Positions 1-8,312 are shown, numbered from the stretch's first letter. The stretch: 64,000 nt of DNA from Rhodobiaceae bacterium (GCA_020441995.1 JAGRLC010000080.1:1-64000), one strand, 5' to 3'. The notes: generated by a model not told the origin, from the sequence alone. Numbers and translations are program-made.

Positions 1-2
1 AA

Positions 3-107
3 GGCGCTGCGCAAGCTGAAGCACCCGAGCCGGTCGCGGAAGCTGCGGAGCTTCCTGGACAACTGATGCCGCGTATTCCCGAAAAGTGGGAACCGGTTAT
101 CGGATAA
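3..107 (+). CDS. C-terminal end of an unidentified protein (partial)
   Basis: Only the last codons of a gene entering from the left are present. The reading that looks most protein-like is Ala/Glu/Pro-rich (QAEAPEPVAEAAE), ends at the TAA at 105-107 and would run into the palindromic element at 71-115. A second reading starting at base 1 ends at the TGA at 64-66 and has G or C at every third position, so the frame is not settled. The T-tailed hairpin at 140-168 is placed as its terminator. No function can be given. Confidence 0.3.
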   Translation, partial: GAAQAEAPEPVAEAAELPGQLMPRIPEKWEPVIG

Positions 108-115
108 GAATACGC
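71..115. repeat. Rhizobiales-type intergenic palindromic element
   Basis: GCGTATT at 71-77 is the exact reverse complement of AATACGC at 109-115. The interior contains GAAAAGTGGGAACCGGTT, a string I recognise as very common between genes of Mesorhizobium-like and other Hyphomicrobiales genomes. The arms would form a cruciform or RNA hairpin just after the upstream gene. Confidence 0.6.
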
Positions 116-139
116 GCCAGCAAAAGACATGATTTGGGA

Positions 140-168
140 AAGCGGCCTTTAGGGCCGCTTTTCTTTTT
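140..168 (+). terminator. Rho-independent terminator
   Basis: Stem AAGCGGCC (140-147) pairs with GGCCGCTT (153-160) around a five-base loop and is followed by a T-rich tract (TTTTCTTTTT). It would end transcription of the partial gene at the left edge. Confidence 0.8.
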
Positions 169-171
169 GCG

Positions 172-262
172 CTGGATTCTGATTTTCATCGGAATGACGG
201 GGAGGGTATTGAGAGCGGCCCAACCACTCTGGCCGTCATTCCGGCGAAAGTTAAGAATCCAG
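172..262. repeat. Long imperfect inverted repeat (REP/MITE-like)
   Basis: The left arm at 172-200 (starting CTGGATTCTG, ending GGAATGACGG) is nearly the reverse complement of the right arm at 233-262 (starting CCGTCATTCC, ending AAGAATCCAG). The arms are about 30 bases with a 32-base loop. The GGAATGACGG core resembles dispersed palindromic repeats of many alphaproteobacteria. No coding capacity is seen. Confidence 0.6.
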
Positions 263-349
263 ACTTTGCTTTACCCGCATTGACCCCATTCTCCTCCCGG
301 TCCACCTTCCCTATTACCGGCAACCATCCCAACCTAAGGAACCTGCCCC

Positions 350-652
350 ATGTCCATTCTGAAGAAGCTGTTCGGCGGTGGGGGTACGCGCGGGGGGAAC
401 GGCGCTTCGCCGCCCATGACCGTGGTGGCCGAGCAAGTGATCGACGGGGTGAAGGTCGAGGCCGCGCCGATGCCCGAGGGCAGCGGGCAGTACCGGCTGT
501 GCGCGCTGCTTTCGAAGGAGATCGGCGGCGAGGTGAAGACCCACAAGCTGATCCGCGCCGATGTCTTCCCCAGCCGCGATGACGCGGTCGAGGCCGCCTT
601 CCGCAAGGCCAGGCGCGTCATAGAAGAGCAGGGCGACGCGCTGTTCCGCTGA
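350..652 (+). CDS. HlyU-family small protein
   Basis: A 100-residue protein that starts MSILKKLFGGGG and continues with a short domain holding GEVKTHKLIRAD and SRDDAVEAAFRKARRVIEEQG. These are hallmarks of the HlyU family, named after the Vibrio haemolysin activator; alphaproteobacterial members are of this size and their role is unclear. The Gly-rich stretch near residues 9-18 is a normal linker. The protein has no membrane segment. The ATG at 350 begins the family-typical N-terminus and no better start exists. It stands alone between the repeat at 172-262 and the esterase gene, so transcription as a single gene is likely. Confidence 0.8.
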   Translation: MSILKKLFGGGGTRGGNGASPPMTVVAEQVIDGVKVEAAPMPEGSGQYRLCALLSKEIGGEVKTHKLIRADVFPSRDDAVEAAFRKARRVIEEQGDALFR

Positions 653-723
653 TCCCCTCACCAGATCCAGGCAACTGATCCGCCTCGGCAAGCGTTACGT
701 ACCCAACGTAATCCCCGTACGTG

Positions 724-1626
724 ATGAGGCGTATCATTTTCTGGCTCAAGACAGTTCTGCTCGTGGCCGCCGTGCTCGTTGTGACCAGCGTGGTTGCGGT
801 GCGCGTGTGGCCGCAGGTGGTCATCTTCGATGCGCTGATGCCGGGCGATCCGGGGACGCGGCGGATGATGCAGGCGGTCGCCTATGGCAGCGACCCGCGC
901 CAGCGGCTCGATGTCTATGCGCCCGCCACGCATGGCGCTGCCCTGCCGATCCTCGTCTTCATCCATGGCGGCTCATGGGATTCGGGCACCAAGGACGGCT
1001 ACGGTTTTGCCGCGTCGGCCTATGCCGCGCGCGGGTTTGTCGTCGTGGTTCCCGAATACAGACTGCATCCAGACCACAAATATCCCGCTTTCCTGCGTGA
1101 CTGCGCGAGCGCCGTGGCCTGGGCGCGGGACAATGCGCGGGCCATTGGCGGCGATGCCGGCCGGATCGTTCTCGTGGGCCATTCCGCCGGCGCCTATAAC
1201 GCGGCGATGCTCGCCTATGACCAGCGCTGGCTGGACGAGGCCGGCGTGCCGCGCGAAACGATCCGCGCCTTTGCCGGGCTTGCCGGGCCTTATGATTTTC
1301 TGCCGCTCACCGATGCCGCGACGCGGCGGACATTCGCTCATGTCGGCGAAGACGATCTGCCCGCGACCCAGCCGGTCAATCACGTCGATGCCGGAGATCC
1401 GCCCGCCATTCTCGTCCAGGGGACCGCGGACGCCATCGTGCATCCGACGCGGCATACGCAAAGCCTGTCGAGAGAACTGCGGGATGCGGGCGTCGATGTC
1501 GAGGTTGTCGACTATTCCGGCATCGGCCATGCCGGTATCGTCACCGCTCTGGCGTGGCCGCTGCGCTGGCGCGCGCCGGTGCTGGAGGATACGGCGGCCT
1601 TACTGAAAAACTACGCGGAGCGCTGA
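724..1626 (+). CDS. Membrane-anchored alpha/beta hydrolase (esterase)
   Basis: A predicted carboxylic-ester hydrolase of about 300 residues. Residues 8-30 are one hydrophobic segment, probably a signal anchor that places the enzyme on the periplasmic face. The fold shows an HGG oxyanion-hole motif near residue 82, nucleophile Ser154 in GHSAG, an acid in GTADAI near 237 and a histidine in GIGHAG near 268, so the catalytic triad looks complete. This layout matches the hormone-sensitive-lipase/BD-FAE-like group. The start is ATG 724; a GTG directly before it at 721 is an alternative. The substrate is unknown and the neighbours give no hint. Confidence 0.8.
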   Translation: MRRIIFWLKTVLLVAAVLVVTSVVAVRVWPQVVIFDALMPGDPGTRRMMQAVAYGSDPRQRLDVYAPATHGAALPILVFIHGGSWDSGTKDGYGFAASAYAARGFVVVVPEYRLHPDHKYPAFLRDCASAVAWARDNARAIGGDAGRIVLVGHSAGAYNAAMLAYDQRWLDEAGVPRETIRAFAGLAGPYDFLPLTDAATRRTFAHVGEDDLPATQPVNHVDAGDPPAILVQGTADAIVHPTRHTQSLSRELRDAGVDVEVVDYSGIGHAGIVTALAWPLRWRAPVLEDTAALLKNYAER

Positions 1627-1633
1627 AAAGAAA

Positions 1634-1659
1634 AACCCGGCAGGAGAGCCTGCCGGGTT
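1634..1659 (-). terminator. Terminator between convergent genes
   Basis: Perfect 11-bp stem AACCCGGCAGG (1634-1644) with CCTGCCGGGTT (1649-1659) and loop AGAG. On the minus strand it is followed by TTTTTCTTTT, so it is a canonical terminator for the outer-membrane protein gene. On the plus strand it may also stop esterase transcripts, although no T-tract follows. Confidence 0.85.
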
Positions 1660-1691
1660 CGATTGCGTTCGCGATCCGGTCGAGCAGGCGA

Positions 1692-2513
1692 TCAGAACAG
1701 CGCGTTGACCGGTATGTGCGGTGATTCCATCGTCGCGCCGGAACGGTCGTCTTCGATCAGCGTCATCGGCTCGTGGCCCATGCCGCCGCTTGCGAATGTG
1801 CCGCGCAGTCCGACGGTCAGCAGGTGAATGTCCGCAGACGAACTGCCGTCGGTGTCAACGTATTTATAGTCATAACGGCCGTAAACCGAGATGCCCGTGC
1901 CGGCAAACTGGTACATGGCCATCGTGCCAAGGGCAAAGGAATCCGCGCCGCCGCCAGCACCGGAGAGATTTACGTAAGAGAACTCGCCGTCGATGCGGAA
2001 ATTCTCGTGACCGTAGTAGCGAACGACGCCGCGCAGGCCCAGCTCGGTGATGGAGCTGCCGCTGTCCACCAGTTCGCCACCCCAGGCCTGACCATAGAGT
2101 GTGGTGTTACCCATGTAGTGCTGACCTTCGACACCGACGTGCCAGCCATAGAAGCTTATGCTGTCAAGATCATAGTGTTCCAGCGCGGCAAAACCGCCAA
2201 AGGCGTAGCTCGATGAATCGCGCCAGTAGGCATGGACCGTGCCGCCGGAAATCGCGATTGTCGATCCGTCGCCGGAATATGCGGAAACGTTTCCATCAAA
2301 CTGGACATTCCACATCTGCTCGAACGGAATGTTCAGCCTGCCGGCGCCACCATAGGCGGTGGCGTCAGATGTATCGCCATCAATCGAAAGCCACAGGCCG
2401 CCAATGTAACCATCCACGTGGCCGGCGAGCTTGTTCATCTGGCCATAATCGTCATCGGCAAGTGCCGGTGACACGGCCAGCGCCAGCGCAGAAGCGAAAA
2501 GAATGCGTTTCAC
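1692..2513 (-). CDS. Predicted outer-membrane beta-barrel protein
   Basis: A 273-residue exported protein. The N-terminus MKRILFASALALAVSPALA is a classical Sec signal peptide cleaved before DDD. The rest is rich in Gly, Ser, Tyr and Asp with alternating hydrophobic strands (for example AYWRDSSSYAFGGFAAL) and ends in ALF, typical of an 8-12-strand porin-like barrel. I do not recognise a specific family. GTG 2513 is chosen because GGGGG lies about 8 bases upstream and it gives a clean signal peptide; an upstream TTG at 2528 would only add MGVTI. It has its own terminator at 1634-1659. Confidence 0.65.
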   Translation of the reverse strand: MKRILFASALALAVSPALADDDYGQMNKLAGHVDGYIGGLWLSIDGDTSDATAYGGAGRLNIPFEQMWNVQFDGNVSAYSGDGSTIAISGGTVHAYWRDSSSYAFGGFAALEHYDLDSISFYGWHVGVEGQHYMGNTTLYGQAWGGELVDSGSSITELGLRGVVRYYGHENFRIDGEFSYVNLSGAGGGADSFALGTMAMYQFAGTGISVYGRYDYKYVDTDGSSSADIHLLTVGLRGTFASGGMGHEPMTLIEDDRSGATMESPHIPVNALF

Positions 2514-2658
2514 AATAGTAACCCCCAAGCGAAGATCGTTGAGTCTTTATTAACGATTCCCGCAACGGAAGGTAATGTCAGAACCGGCAATATACGGAAA
2601 AACGGGCAGGTGTTGTCCTGCTGCAACATATGGTTGCACGGCTTTGCGTCATACGCAT

Positions 2659-2695
2659 AAAAAAGCGCCAGGAACCGGTTGCCGGCTCATGGCGC
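2659..2695 (-). terminator. Terminator of the 38-residue membrane peptide gene
   Basis: Read on the minus strand, GCGCCA...TGGCGC arms (2690-2695 with 2665-2670) enclose a second stem GAACCGG/CCGGCTC and are followed by TTTTTT. It lies about 24 bases after the stop codon at 2719. Confidence 0.7.
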
Positions 2696-2718
2696 CAAGT
2701 TGGCAACGAACTTTGAAT

Positions 2719-2835
2719 TCAGGCCACAGGCCCCCGCTTGGATTTGGAATAGCTATCAGCCCAGATCAGCGCGACGGCGAAGGCGCCGAAGGCGATGACG
2801 ATGGCTGAAATTATGGTGACGGTTTCTGCGGGCAT
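2719..2835 (-). CDS. Small single-pass membrane protein (38 aa)
   Basis: Encodes 38 residues beginning MPAETVTIISAIVIAFGAFA. Residues 7-26 form one hydrophobic helix, followed by a short charged tail (SYSKSKRG). The ATG at 2835 has a good ribosome-binding site (AGAGGA about 7 bases upstream), and a strong terminator follows the stop, so it is treated as a real transcription unit. Its function is unknown. Short membrane peptides of this look occur in other Hyphomicrobiales, to my knowledge without assigned roles. Confidence 0.65.
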   Translation of the reverse strand: MPAETVTIISAIVIAFGAFAVALIWADSYSKSKRGPVA

Positions 2836-3018
2836 GGCGTTTCCTCTGGTCTTGTTGCAAACCGGAATTGCCCTCAAAGATGGCGGCAGACAGCGCGCCG
2901 CAATTTGATATTTCTCAAAGCGTGCACGCGACGCCGGAACCGGAACCGGGCCGTGCAGCCGGCCGTTGATAAGCGGTGAACTCGTCACCCGCCGTGCCAG
3001 AATCAAAAGGAGACACCG

Positions 3019-3432
3019 ATGGCCGACCCCGCGACGACCCGACAGTTGATTGCGCGCTACTATGAAGCTTTCAACGCCCGCGATATTTCCGGCATGCTCG
3101 ATTGCCTGCATGAGGATGTTGCTCACGATGTCAACGAAGGCGAGCGCCAGATCGGCAAGGAAGCCTTCAAGCAGTTCCTGATCCACATGAACCGCTGCTA
3201 CCGCGAAAATCTGGACGCCATCGAGATCATGACCAACGAAAGCGGTCTGCGTGCCGCGGCCGAATTCGTCGTGCATGGCGCGTATCTGGCAACCGACGAA
3301 GGTTTGCCCGAAGCGAACGGTCAGACCTACGTCCTGCCGGCGGGGTCGTTCTTCGAGATCGACGACGGGCTGATTTCCCGTGTAACGCTCTACTACAACC
3401 TGAAAGACTGGATCGCGCAGGTCAGCGGTTAA
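3019..3432 (+). CDS. SnoaL/NTF2-like ketosteroid-isomerase-related protein
   Basis: A 137-residue cytoplasmic protein of the SnoaL-like/ketosteroid-isomerase-related family (cone-shaped NTF2-like fold). It begins ATTRQLIARYYEAFNARDI, the family's typical first helix, then has LHEDVAHDVNEG and a C-terminal sheet ending VTLYYNLKDWIAQV. Length is normal. AAAAGGAGACACCG precedes the ATG and is a strong ribosome-binding site. Members bind small hydrophobic ligands or act as isomerases or hydratases; no substrate can be inferred. Confidence 0.8.
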   Translation: MADPATTRQLIARYYEAFNARDISGMLDCLHEDVAHDVNEGERQIGKEAFKQFLIHMNRCYRENLDAIEIMTNESGLRAAAEFVVHGAYLATDEGLPEANGQTYVLPAGSFFEIDDGLISRVTLYYNLKDWIAQVSG

Positions 3433-3526
3433 GTCTTGCCTTCTCCCAGGGTTTGAAGCGCGCGCCGCGCGCCCCATAATGGTTTATGCCAGACCATGAT
3501 CTGGCGTGGGGACAGGAGCGGTGCTC

Positions 3527-4708
3527 ATGAACATGCGCGCGAACGATACGGCCATGGCGGCGGCCAACCGGGCTGCGCCTGCGCTTGCCTGGATCCTCGG
3601 TGATGGGCTGCACGGCAAGAACATCGAGCAACTTGTCGGCGGATTTGCCGAACAACTCGTTGCGGCGGGGATTCCGGTCGACCGGATCGTGGTCTCGGTA
3701 CGCGTACTGACCGCAACCGTGATCGCGCGCAGCTATGCCTGGCGTTCCGATAGCGGCACGGCCATGTACACCTATGACTGGGCCGAGCGCGATCAGGGGC
3801 TGTATGAGCGCAGTCCCTTCAAGGCTGTCCATGAAACACGCCAATGGGTCGATCTGAGGCTTGCCGAAACGCCCGACGAGGCTTTCGGCATTGTGCCGGA
3901 CATGCGCGCCGAAGGTTTCACGCATTACATCGCCATGCCGATGGATTTCGCCAACGGTGCGCTCAACGTCATGGCGATCTCAACCAGGCACACGGACGGT
4001 TTCAGCGCCGAAATGATGGAAGTGATCCGCATTCTGCTTCCCGCGCTGACGGCGGCGGTGGAGTTGCGGGCGCTCGACGAGATCATGCGCGAGGTGCTGG
4101 CGATATATGTCGGCGCGGAGCCTGCAAAGCAGATCCTTTCCGGCACGGTTCACCGCGGCGAGGTTCACCGGATTTCCTCGGCCATCATGTTCGTCGACAT
4201 GCGCGATTTTACCCGGCGCACTCAGAAGATGAGCGCCGATGAAACGGCCGAACTGCTCAACCGTTATTACGATTGCGTCGTGCCGCACGTGCAGGCCAAT
4301 GGCGGCAGCGTGCTGAAGTTCATCGGAGACGGCATTCTGGCGATTTTCCCCGATGGTGAAGACGGGGCCAAGGCCTCGACGCGCGCGGCGCTGGATGCGG
4401 CGCGAGCCTCGCTGGCCTCGGTTCCCGCAGCCTGCCCGACCGGCAAGGCCCCGTTCGAGATCGGCATCGCTCTGCATCACGGCACGGCGGCCTATGGCAA
4501 CGTGGGCTCTGGCGAACGGCTCGACTTCACCGTGGTCGGACGCGACGTCAATCTGACCGACCGGGTCGGGCGCCTCAACAAGAAGCTCGGCATCCCGCTG
4601 CTGCTCAGCGACGCGTTCTGCCGCGAGCTGGACTCGCCGGTCGCCTCCTGCGGGCGCCATACGGTTGCGAGCTTCGATGATGTGATCGAGGTTTTCCAGC
4701 CGGTGTAG
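3527..4708 (+). CDS. Class III adenylate/guanylate cyclase
   Basis: A 393-residue cytoplasmic nucleotide cyclase predicted to make cAMP (or cGMP) from the nucleoside triphosphate. Residues 1-180 resemble a GAF-like sensory region. The catalytic domain spans about 215-385. The two metal-binding aspartates are visible: Asp224 in FVDMRDFT and Asp268 in FIGDGILAIF. The transition-state pair is Asn342 and Arg346 in VNLTDR. All key residues are therefore present and activity is likely. The start is ATG 3527 with CAGGAG eight bases upstream; a GTG at 3506 would lack this spacing. A GNAT gene follows after 33 bases. Confidence 0.85.
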   Translation: MNMRANDTAMAAANRAAPALAWILGDGLHGKNIEQLVGGFAEQLVAAGIPVDRIVVSVRVLTATVIARSYAWRSDSGTAMYTYDWAERDQGLYERSPFKAVHETRQWVDLRLAETPDEAFGIVPDMRAEGFTHYIAMPMDFANGALNVMAISTRHTDGFSAEMMEVIRILLPALTAAVELRALDEIMREVLAIYVGAEPAKQILSGTVHRGEVHRISSAIMFVDMRDFTRRTQKMSADETAELLNRYYDCVVPHVQANGGSVLKFIGDGILAIFPDGEDGAKASTRAALDAARASLASVPAACPTGKAPFEIGIALHHGTAAYGNVGSGERLDFTVVGRDVNLTDRVGRLNKKLGIPLLLSDAFCRELDSPVASCGRHTVASFDDVIEVFQPV

Positions 4709-4741
4709 ACAGGTCTGCATCGAAGGCAGCATCATCGCCCC

Positions 4742-5332
4742 ATGACCCTGCGTTACGAGAAACTCACCGGTGAAGCCCTCAAAGCCGTGATCCCGGATCT
4801 GGCACGTCTGCGGATCACGGTGTTCCGCGATTGGCCTTATCTTTACGAGGGCAGCGAGGATTACGAGACGAAGTATCTTGCCCGCTACAGCGGCACGCCG
4901 GGCGCGCTGGTCGTCGGGGCCTATGATGGCGGCAGGCTGGTCGGGGCTTCGACCGCCACGCCTCTCGCCGGCGAAGTGGATGAATTCCGCGCGCCTTTCA
5001 TCGAGCATGGCTACGACACCGGGCGTGTCTACTATTTCGGCGAGTCCATTCTTCTGCCGGAATACAGGGGACGCGGCGCGGGGCACGCGTTTTTCGATCA
5101 CCGCGAGGCGCAGGCGCGTGCGCTCGGCGGATTTGCCTATACCGCTTTCTGCGCCGTGGTCCGCGATGAGGACGACCCGCGCAAGCCGCCCGGTCACCGT
5201 CCGCTCGACGAGTTCTGGCGCGGGCGCGGATACCAGCCCGTGCTCGGCATGCGGGCGCGGTTTTCCTGGCGCGAGACCGGCGAGGCGGCTGAAAGCGAAA
5301 AGGCGCTTCAGTTCTGGCTCAGACCCTTGTGA
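4742..5332 (+). CDS. GNAT-family N-acetyltransferase
   Basis: A 196-residue acetyltransferase of the GNAT fold, predicted to move an acetyl group from acetyl-CoA to an amine. The CoA-binding motif A is visible as LPEYRGRGAGHAFF near residues 101-114, preceded by the beta4 strand VYYFGESIL. The C-terminal half contains FWRGRGYQPV, typical of the beta5-6 region. The substrate is unknown. It follows the cyclase gene closely and may be co-transcribed; the next gene is convergent. Confidence 0.8.
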   Translation: MTLRYEKLTGEALKAVIPDLARLRITVFRDWPYLYEGSEDYETKYLARYSGTPGALVVGAYDGGRLVGASTATPLAGEVDEFRAPFIEHGYDTGRVYYFGESILLPEYRGRGAGHAFFDHREAQARALGGFAYTAFCAVVRDEDDPRKPPGHRPLDEFWRGRGYQPVLGMRARFSWRETGEAAESEKALQFWLRPL

Positions 5333-5347
5333 TGCAGGCCTGAACGG

Positions 5348-7006
5348 TTAGCGCGAAAGCCGCAATTCGCCGAGCTTGTTTGCAATGTCCTCGAACGCGG
5401 CCGCCATCTGCGATGTTGTGTCGGTATCGTAAGCCATGGCCGGGTTGGTGGCGCATGAACGCAAGAGATCAACGGTATCCTTGTCGTCGATGTCGAAGGC
5501 GATCGTATAGATCAGGATGCCAGCCGCCTTTGCGTTGGTGCAGGCTTCCAGGGTCCGGTTGTTCATCGCTCCAACCAGTTTGCTCGTCGAATTGAGATTC
5601 GAGCCGAGCCGGTTTTCAGCGGCATAGCCGTAAGCCGAATACCAGGACTTGTTGAAGTTGTTGAAGGCGCCATGGAAGTTGGCGCCATCCGTCATCAGAA
5701 CGATGATTTTCCGGTTGCCTTTATCGCTATAGGCTTTGCCCTGTGTGAAAGGCTCGCCGGGCGAGAGAACTCGCCAGCCCCACATGATGCCCTCGTGGAT
5801 GTTCGTGCCGCCGTATGCGCCGAGCTTGCCAATGGCCGAGTTAATGTCGCCCTTGCTATTGGACAACGGCGTGATCTCGCCGCTGTCGCACAGGAAGTTG
5901 GGTCCCCAGCGTGTGCCCGAGATGTTGCCGCTTTTCGCGGTCACATTTTTGTACTTGCAGACACGTTCCTGCTTTTCCTTGTCGGTCAGGCTGCTGCTTC
6001 CCCCGCCATATCCGCCGTAGCCACCGTATCCGCCATAGCCACCATATCCGCCGTAGCCGCCATATCCTCCACGGCCGCCTCCGGAATCGTCGCAGTCGCC
6101 GCCATCGTCATCGAGATAGCTGTTGTAATAGGATTCATAGCCATTCTGGGTGCCTCTGGCGCCGGGCTCGTCCGGCGCGAAGAGCGGGACGAAATAGCTG
6201 TCCGGCTTGTCCGATGAGGGCGTGGTGTCTTGTACATCGAGAGGGTATGGGCGCGCCTCGACGCAGCCGTCCCATTTCATGTTCCTGATTTGCTCATACA
6301 GTTCGAAACGGGTGTAGTCCTTGGAATCCATGTTGTTGTAATGGATCGAGGAAACGCCGTTGCGGTCCATCCACCAGGCGTTTTCGTTGCTGGCTCCGAC
6401 ATTGACGGTTGCCGCGAAAGGCACGATGCCGATCTGGATCGACGGGTGGTAGTTGACCGAACCGAACAATGTTTTGACGAGGTCACGGGCGGCCGTCTTC
6501 AGCGAAGAGATACGGCTGCCGTCCATCGAGCCGGAATTGTCGACGACAAGCGCGACTTCCATGGAGCCGCCGCTCAGACCCGTCTCGGATTTCACATGAA
6601 CCGCGATCTCGTTGATGCCGAGGATGCCGCTGATCGTGGTCGGAACGTCGGAAGTTACGTCGACGCGGCCTGATTCTCCGCTGTCGATATCCTTGTAGGT
6701 GAGTTTGTATTCCGTGGTGAACTTGAGCTGGGTGGCATTGGCGGCGAACACTTCCTCGGCGATGCGCTCGCGGTCGGCCTCGGTGCCGTTCTGTGCCTTG
6801 CCCGCGGCGAGAACGGCGGCGTCAGCCGCGCCCTGAAGCTTGCCGCGCAGGGAATTGGCGCGCGAATAGTCCAGGGCCACGCCGACCGCGCCAAGCATCG
6901 GGATCAGCGTGAGGGCGAAGATAATTGCCGTATTTCCCCGGCAGTCCGCCGCAAGCCGCGAACCGTGGCGGCGCAGGAATGCGCTAACGGCTTTGATCGG
7001 TGCCAT
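5348..7006 (-). CDS. TadE/TadG-like protein with vWA domain and Gly-Tyr repeat
   Basis: A 552-residue protein. Residues 15-45 hold the TadE/G-type N-terminal segment (CRGNTAIIFALTLIPMLGAVG), a membrane anchor found in Flp pilus-associated proteins. A von Willebrand A domain starts near residue 150 with the metal-binding motif DNSGSMDGS and continues after a long insertion with GTNIHEGIMWGWRVL and VLMTDGAN. Inside the insertion, about residues 311-338, lies a Gly-Gly-Tyr repeat of seven or more units flanked by acidic residues. The start ATG 7006 has GGAGCAAAGG upstream. No other tad gene is in the window, so it appears to be an orphan cell-surface protein; ligand unknown. Confidence 0.85.
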   Translation of the reverse strand: MAPIKAVSAFLRRHGSRLAADCRGNTAIIFALTLIPMLGAVGVALDYSRANSLRGKLQGAADAAVLAAGKAQNGTEADRERIAEEVFAANATQLKFTTEYKLTYKDIDSGESGRVDVTSDVPTTISGILGINEIAVHVKSETGLSGGSMEVALVVDNSGSMDGSRISSLKTAARDLVKTLFGSVNYHPSIQIGIVPFAATVNVGASNENAWWMDRNGVSSIHYNNMDSKDYTRFELYEQIRNMKWDGCVEARPYPLDVQDTTPSSDKPDSYFVPLFAPDEPGARGTQNGYESYYNSYLDDDGGDCDDSGGGRGGYGGYGGYGGYGGYGGYGGYGGGSSSLTDKEKQERVCKYKNVTAKSGNISGTRWGPNFLCDSGEITPLSNSKGDINSAIGKLGAYGGTNIHEGIMWGWRVLSPGEPFTQGKAYSDKGNRKIIVLMTDGANFHGAFNNFNKSWYSAYGYAAENRLGSNLNSTSKLVGAMNNRTLEACTNAKAAGILIYTIAFDIDDKDTVDLLRSCATNPAMAYDTDTTSQMAAAFEDIANKLGELRLSR

Positions 7007-7146
7007 GACCTTTGCTCCGTAACCGGCCGCGCGGGGTGGGCGCGCGGGCCGGACATGTAAAATTACGGATCAAACTAGTCATGGTGAGTTACCGATTAGG
7101 TAACCAGCCGCCCGGAATCCATCGTTTTTTGAGCGTGGTTAAGCGC

Positions 7147-7893
7147 TTATTGCTCGATTTCCCAGGTTATCGAGACGTTGACGCGCAGCGACTGCTCGCC
7201 GGCGGCAATCGGGACGGATGCATCCATGGCCGCTTCGGCGCGGGCCATGCGCATCATCGGCACCGGCGGGCGGGCATCGGCGTCTTCCGTCATTGAAACG
7301 ATGCGGCCGAGTTTCACGCCGGCGGCCTCGGTCAGGATTTTCGCCTTGCGGATGGCGTCCGCGACGGCGTTCTTGCGCGCTTCGTCAAGCAGGGCTTCGT
7401 CGTCGTCGATGGTGAACTGAATGCCGTTGATCGTGTTGGCGCCATCGCTGACCAGCTGGTCGAGAACGGGGCCGAGCTTTTCAAGGTCGCGCACGCGCAC
7501 GGTCACATTATTGGCAACCTGGTAGCCGACGATTTTCGGGGGACGCGCCTCCTCGCCTTCCTTGGGGCGATAGTGGGAATAGAGCGGGTTGACGGCAAAG
7601 CCGCTGGTCTGGATATCGCGATCCTCTATTCCAGCCCCTTTCAGCGTGGCGATGACCTTTGCCATCGCCGCGTTGTTGCCGGACAGCGCCTCGCGGGCGC
7701 TTTTGCCCTCGGTGACGACGCCGCTGGTGACAATCGCCATGTCGGGAGCGGCATTGACGGTTCCGGTGCCCGTCATCGAGATCAGCGATTCCTCGCTCTT
7801 GGCTTCCTCGGCGCGGGCGGGAAGGGAGAGGATCGCGGCGAGCGCAACAATCAGCGCCAGTGCGCCGGCGCGCAACATGATATTGAAGTTCAT
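7147..7893 (-). CDS. SIMPL-domain (DUF541) exported protein
   Basis: A 248-residue periplasmic protein. MLRAGALALIVALAAILSLPARA is a signal peptide, and the mature part begins EEAKSEESLISMTGTGTVNAAPDMA, the standard opening of the SIMPL family. Other family features are TSGFAVNPLYSHY, GYQVANNVTVRVRDL and INGIQFTIDD. The family is linked to oxidative-stress tolerance in some bacteria, but its biochemical role is not settled. ATG 7893 (AGCAGG upstream) is chosen over further in-frame codons to 8070 because it starts the signal peptide. Confidence 0.85.
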   Translation of the reverse strand: MNFNIMLRAGALALIVALAAILSLPARAEEAKSEESLISMTGTGTVNAAPDMAIVTSGVVTEGKSAREALSGNNAAMAKVIATLKGAGIEDRDIQTSGFAVNPLYSHYRPKEGEEARPPKIVGYQVANNVTVRVRDLEKLGPVLDQLVSDGANTINGIQFTIDDDEALLDEARKNAVADAIRKAKILTEAAGVKLGRIVSMTEDADARPPVPMMRMARAEAAMDASVPIAAGEQSLRVNVSITWEIEQ

Positions 7894-8074
7894 GGGACCT
7901 GCTTGTTTTTGAAAACGGGGCCAGCCATATCGCGGCTGGCGGTGTAACCACCCTTTCAACAACTGGTTGCACCGGAATGGGCCGGAATTGCGGCATGGGC
8001 GTTGCTTTGCCGCGACGCGGGCGGCATAAGGGATGCCGCCTTCCGGACAAGCGCAATGGCGCCTGCCCACGGAT

Positions 8075-8150
8075 GGGCCTGTAGCTCAATGGTTAGAGCC
8101 GGCCGCTCATAACGGTCTGGTTGCAGGTTCGAGTCCTGCCGGGCCCACCA
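8075..8150 (+). tRNA. tRNA with CAU anticodon, probably tRNA-Ile2 (k2CAU)
   Basis: A full 76-base cloverleaf with encoded CCA. The acceptor stem is GGGCCTG/CGGGCCC. The anticodon stem GGCCG/CGGTC encloses loop CTCATAA with anticodon CAT at 8108-8110, and the T arm GCAGG-TTCGAGT-CCTGC is perfect. The body resembles the minor isoleucine tRNA whose C34 is changed to lysidine by TilS more than elongator Met tRNA, and it is not an initiator tRNA (normal first base pair). Isoacceptor identity is moderately sure; the gene itself is certain. Confidence 0.9.
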
Positions 8151-8312
8151 CTCTTCCCCTCATGTTTGGAGACGCTTGCCGGGGAACCGGAAAACCCGCG
8201 ACATTTCCGGAGTTTGGCGGACCCGTTCGCGTAGCGGTCTGGTGGGGAGGCCGGGAATTCGGGCTGAGTTTGCCGTCAGTCTCTGGAAAGGAAATTGGGT
8301 CACCAGACGGAG

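Noticed and set aside
3980-5197. 405-codon minus-strand frame across the cyclase and acetyltransferase genes
   Set aside because: Both plus-strand genes have intact catalytic motifs and good ribosome-binding sites; the minus frame has none.
6000-6075. Short tandem repeat that could look like a CRISPR or satellite array
   Set aside because: The 9-base unit encodes Gly-Gly-Tyr in frame in the vWA protein and has no spacers.
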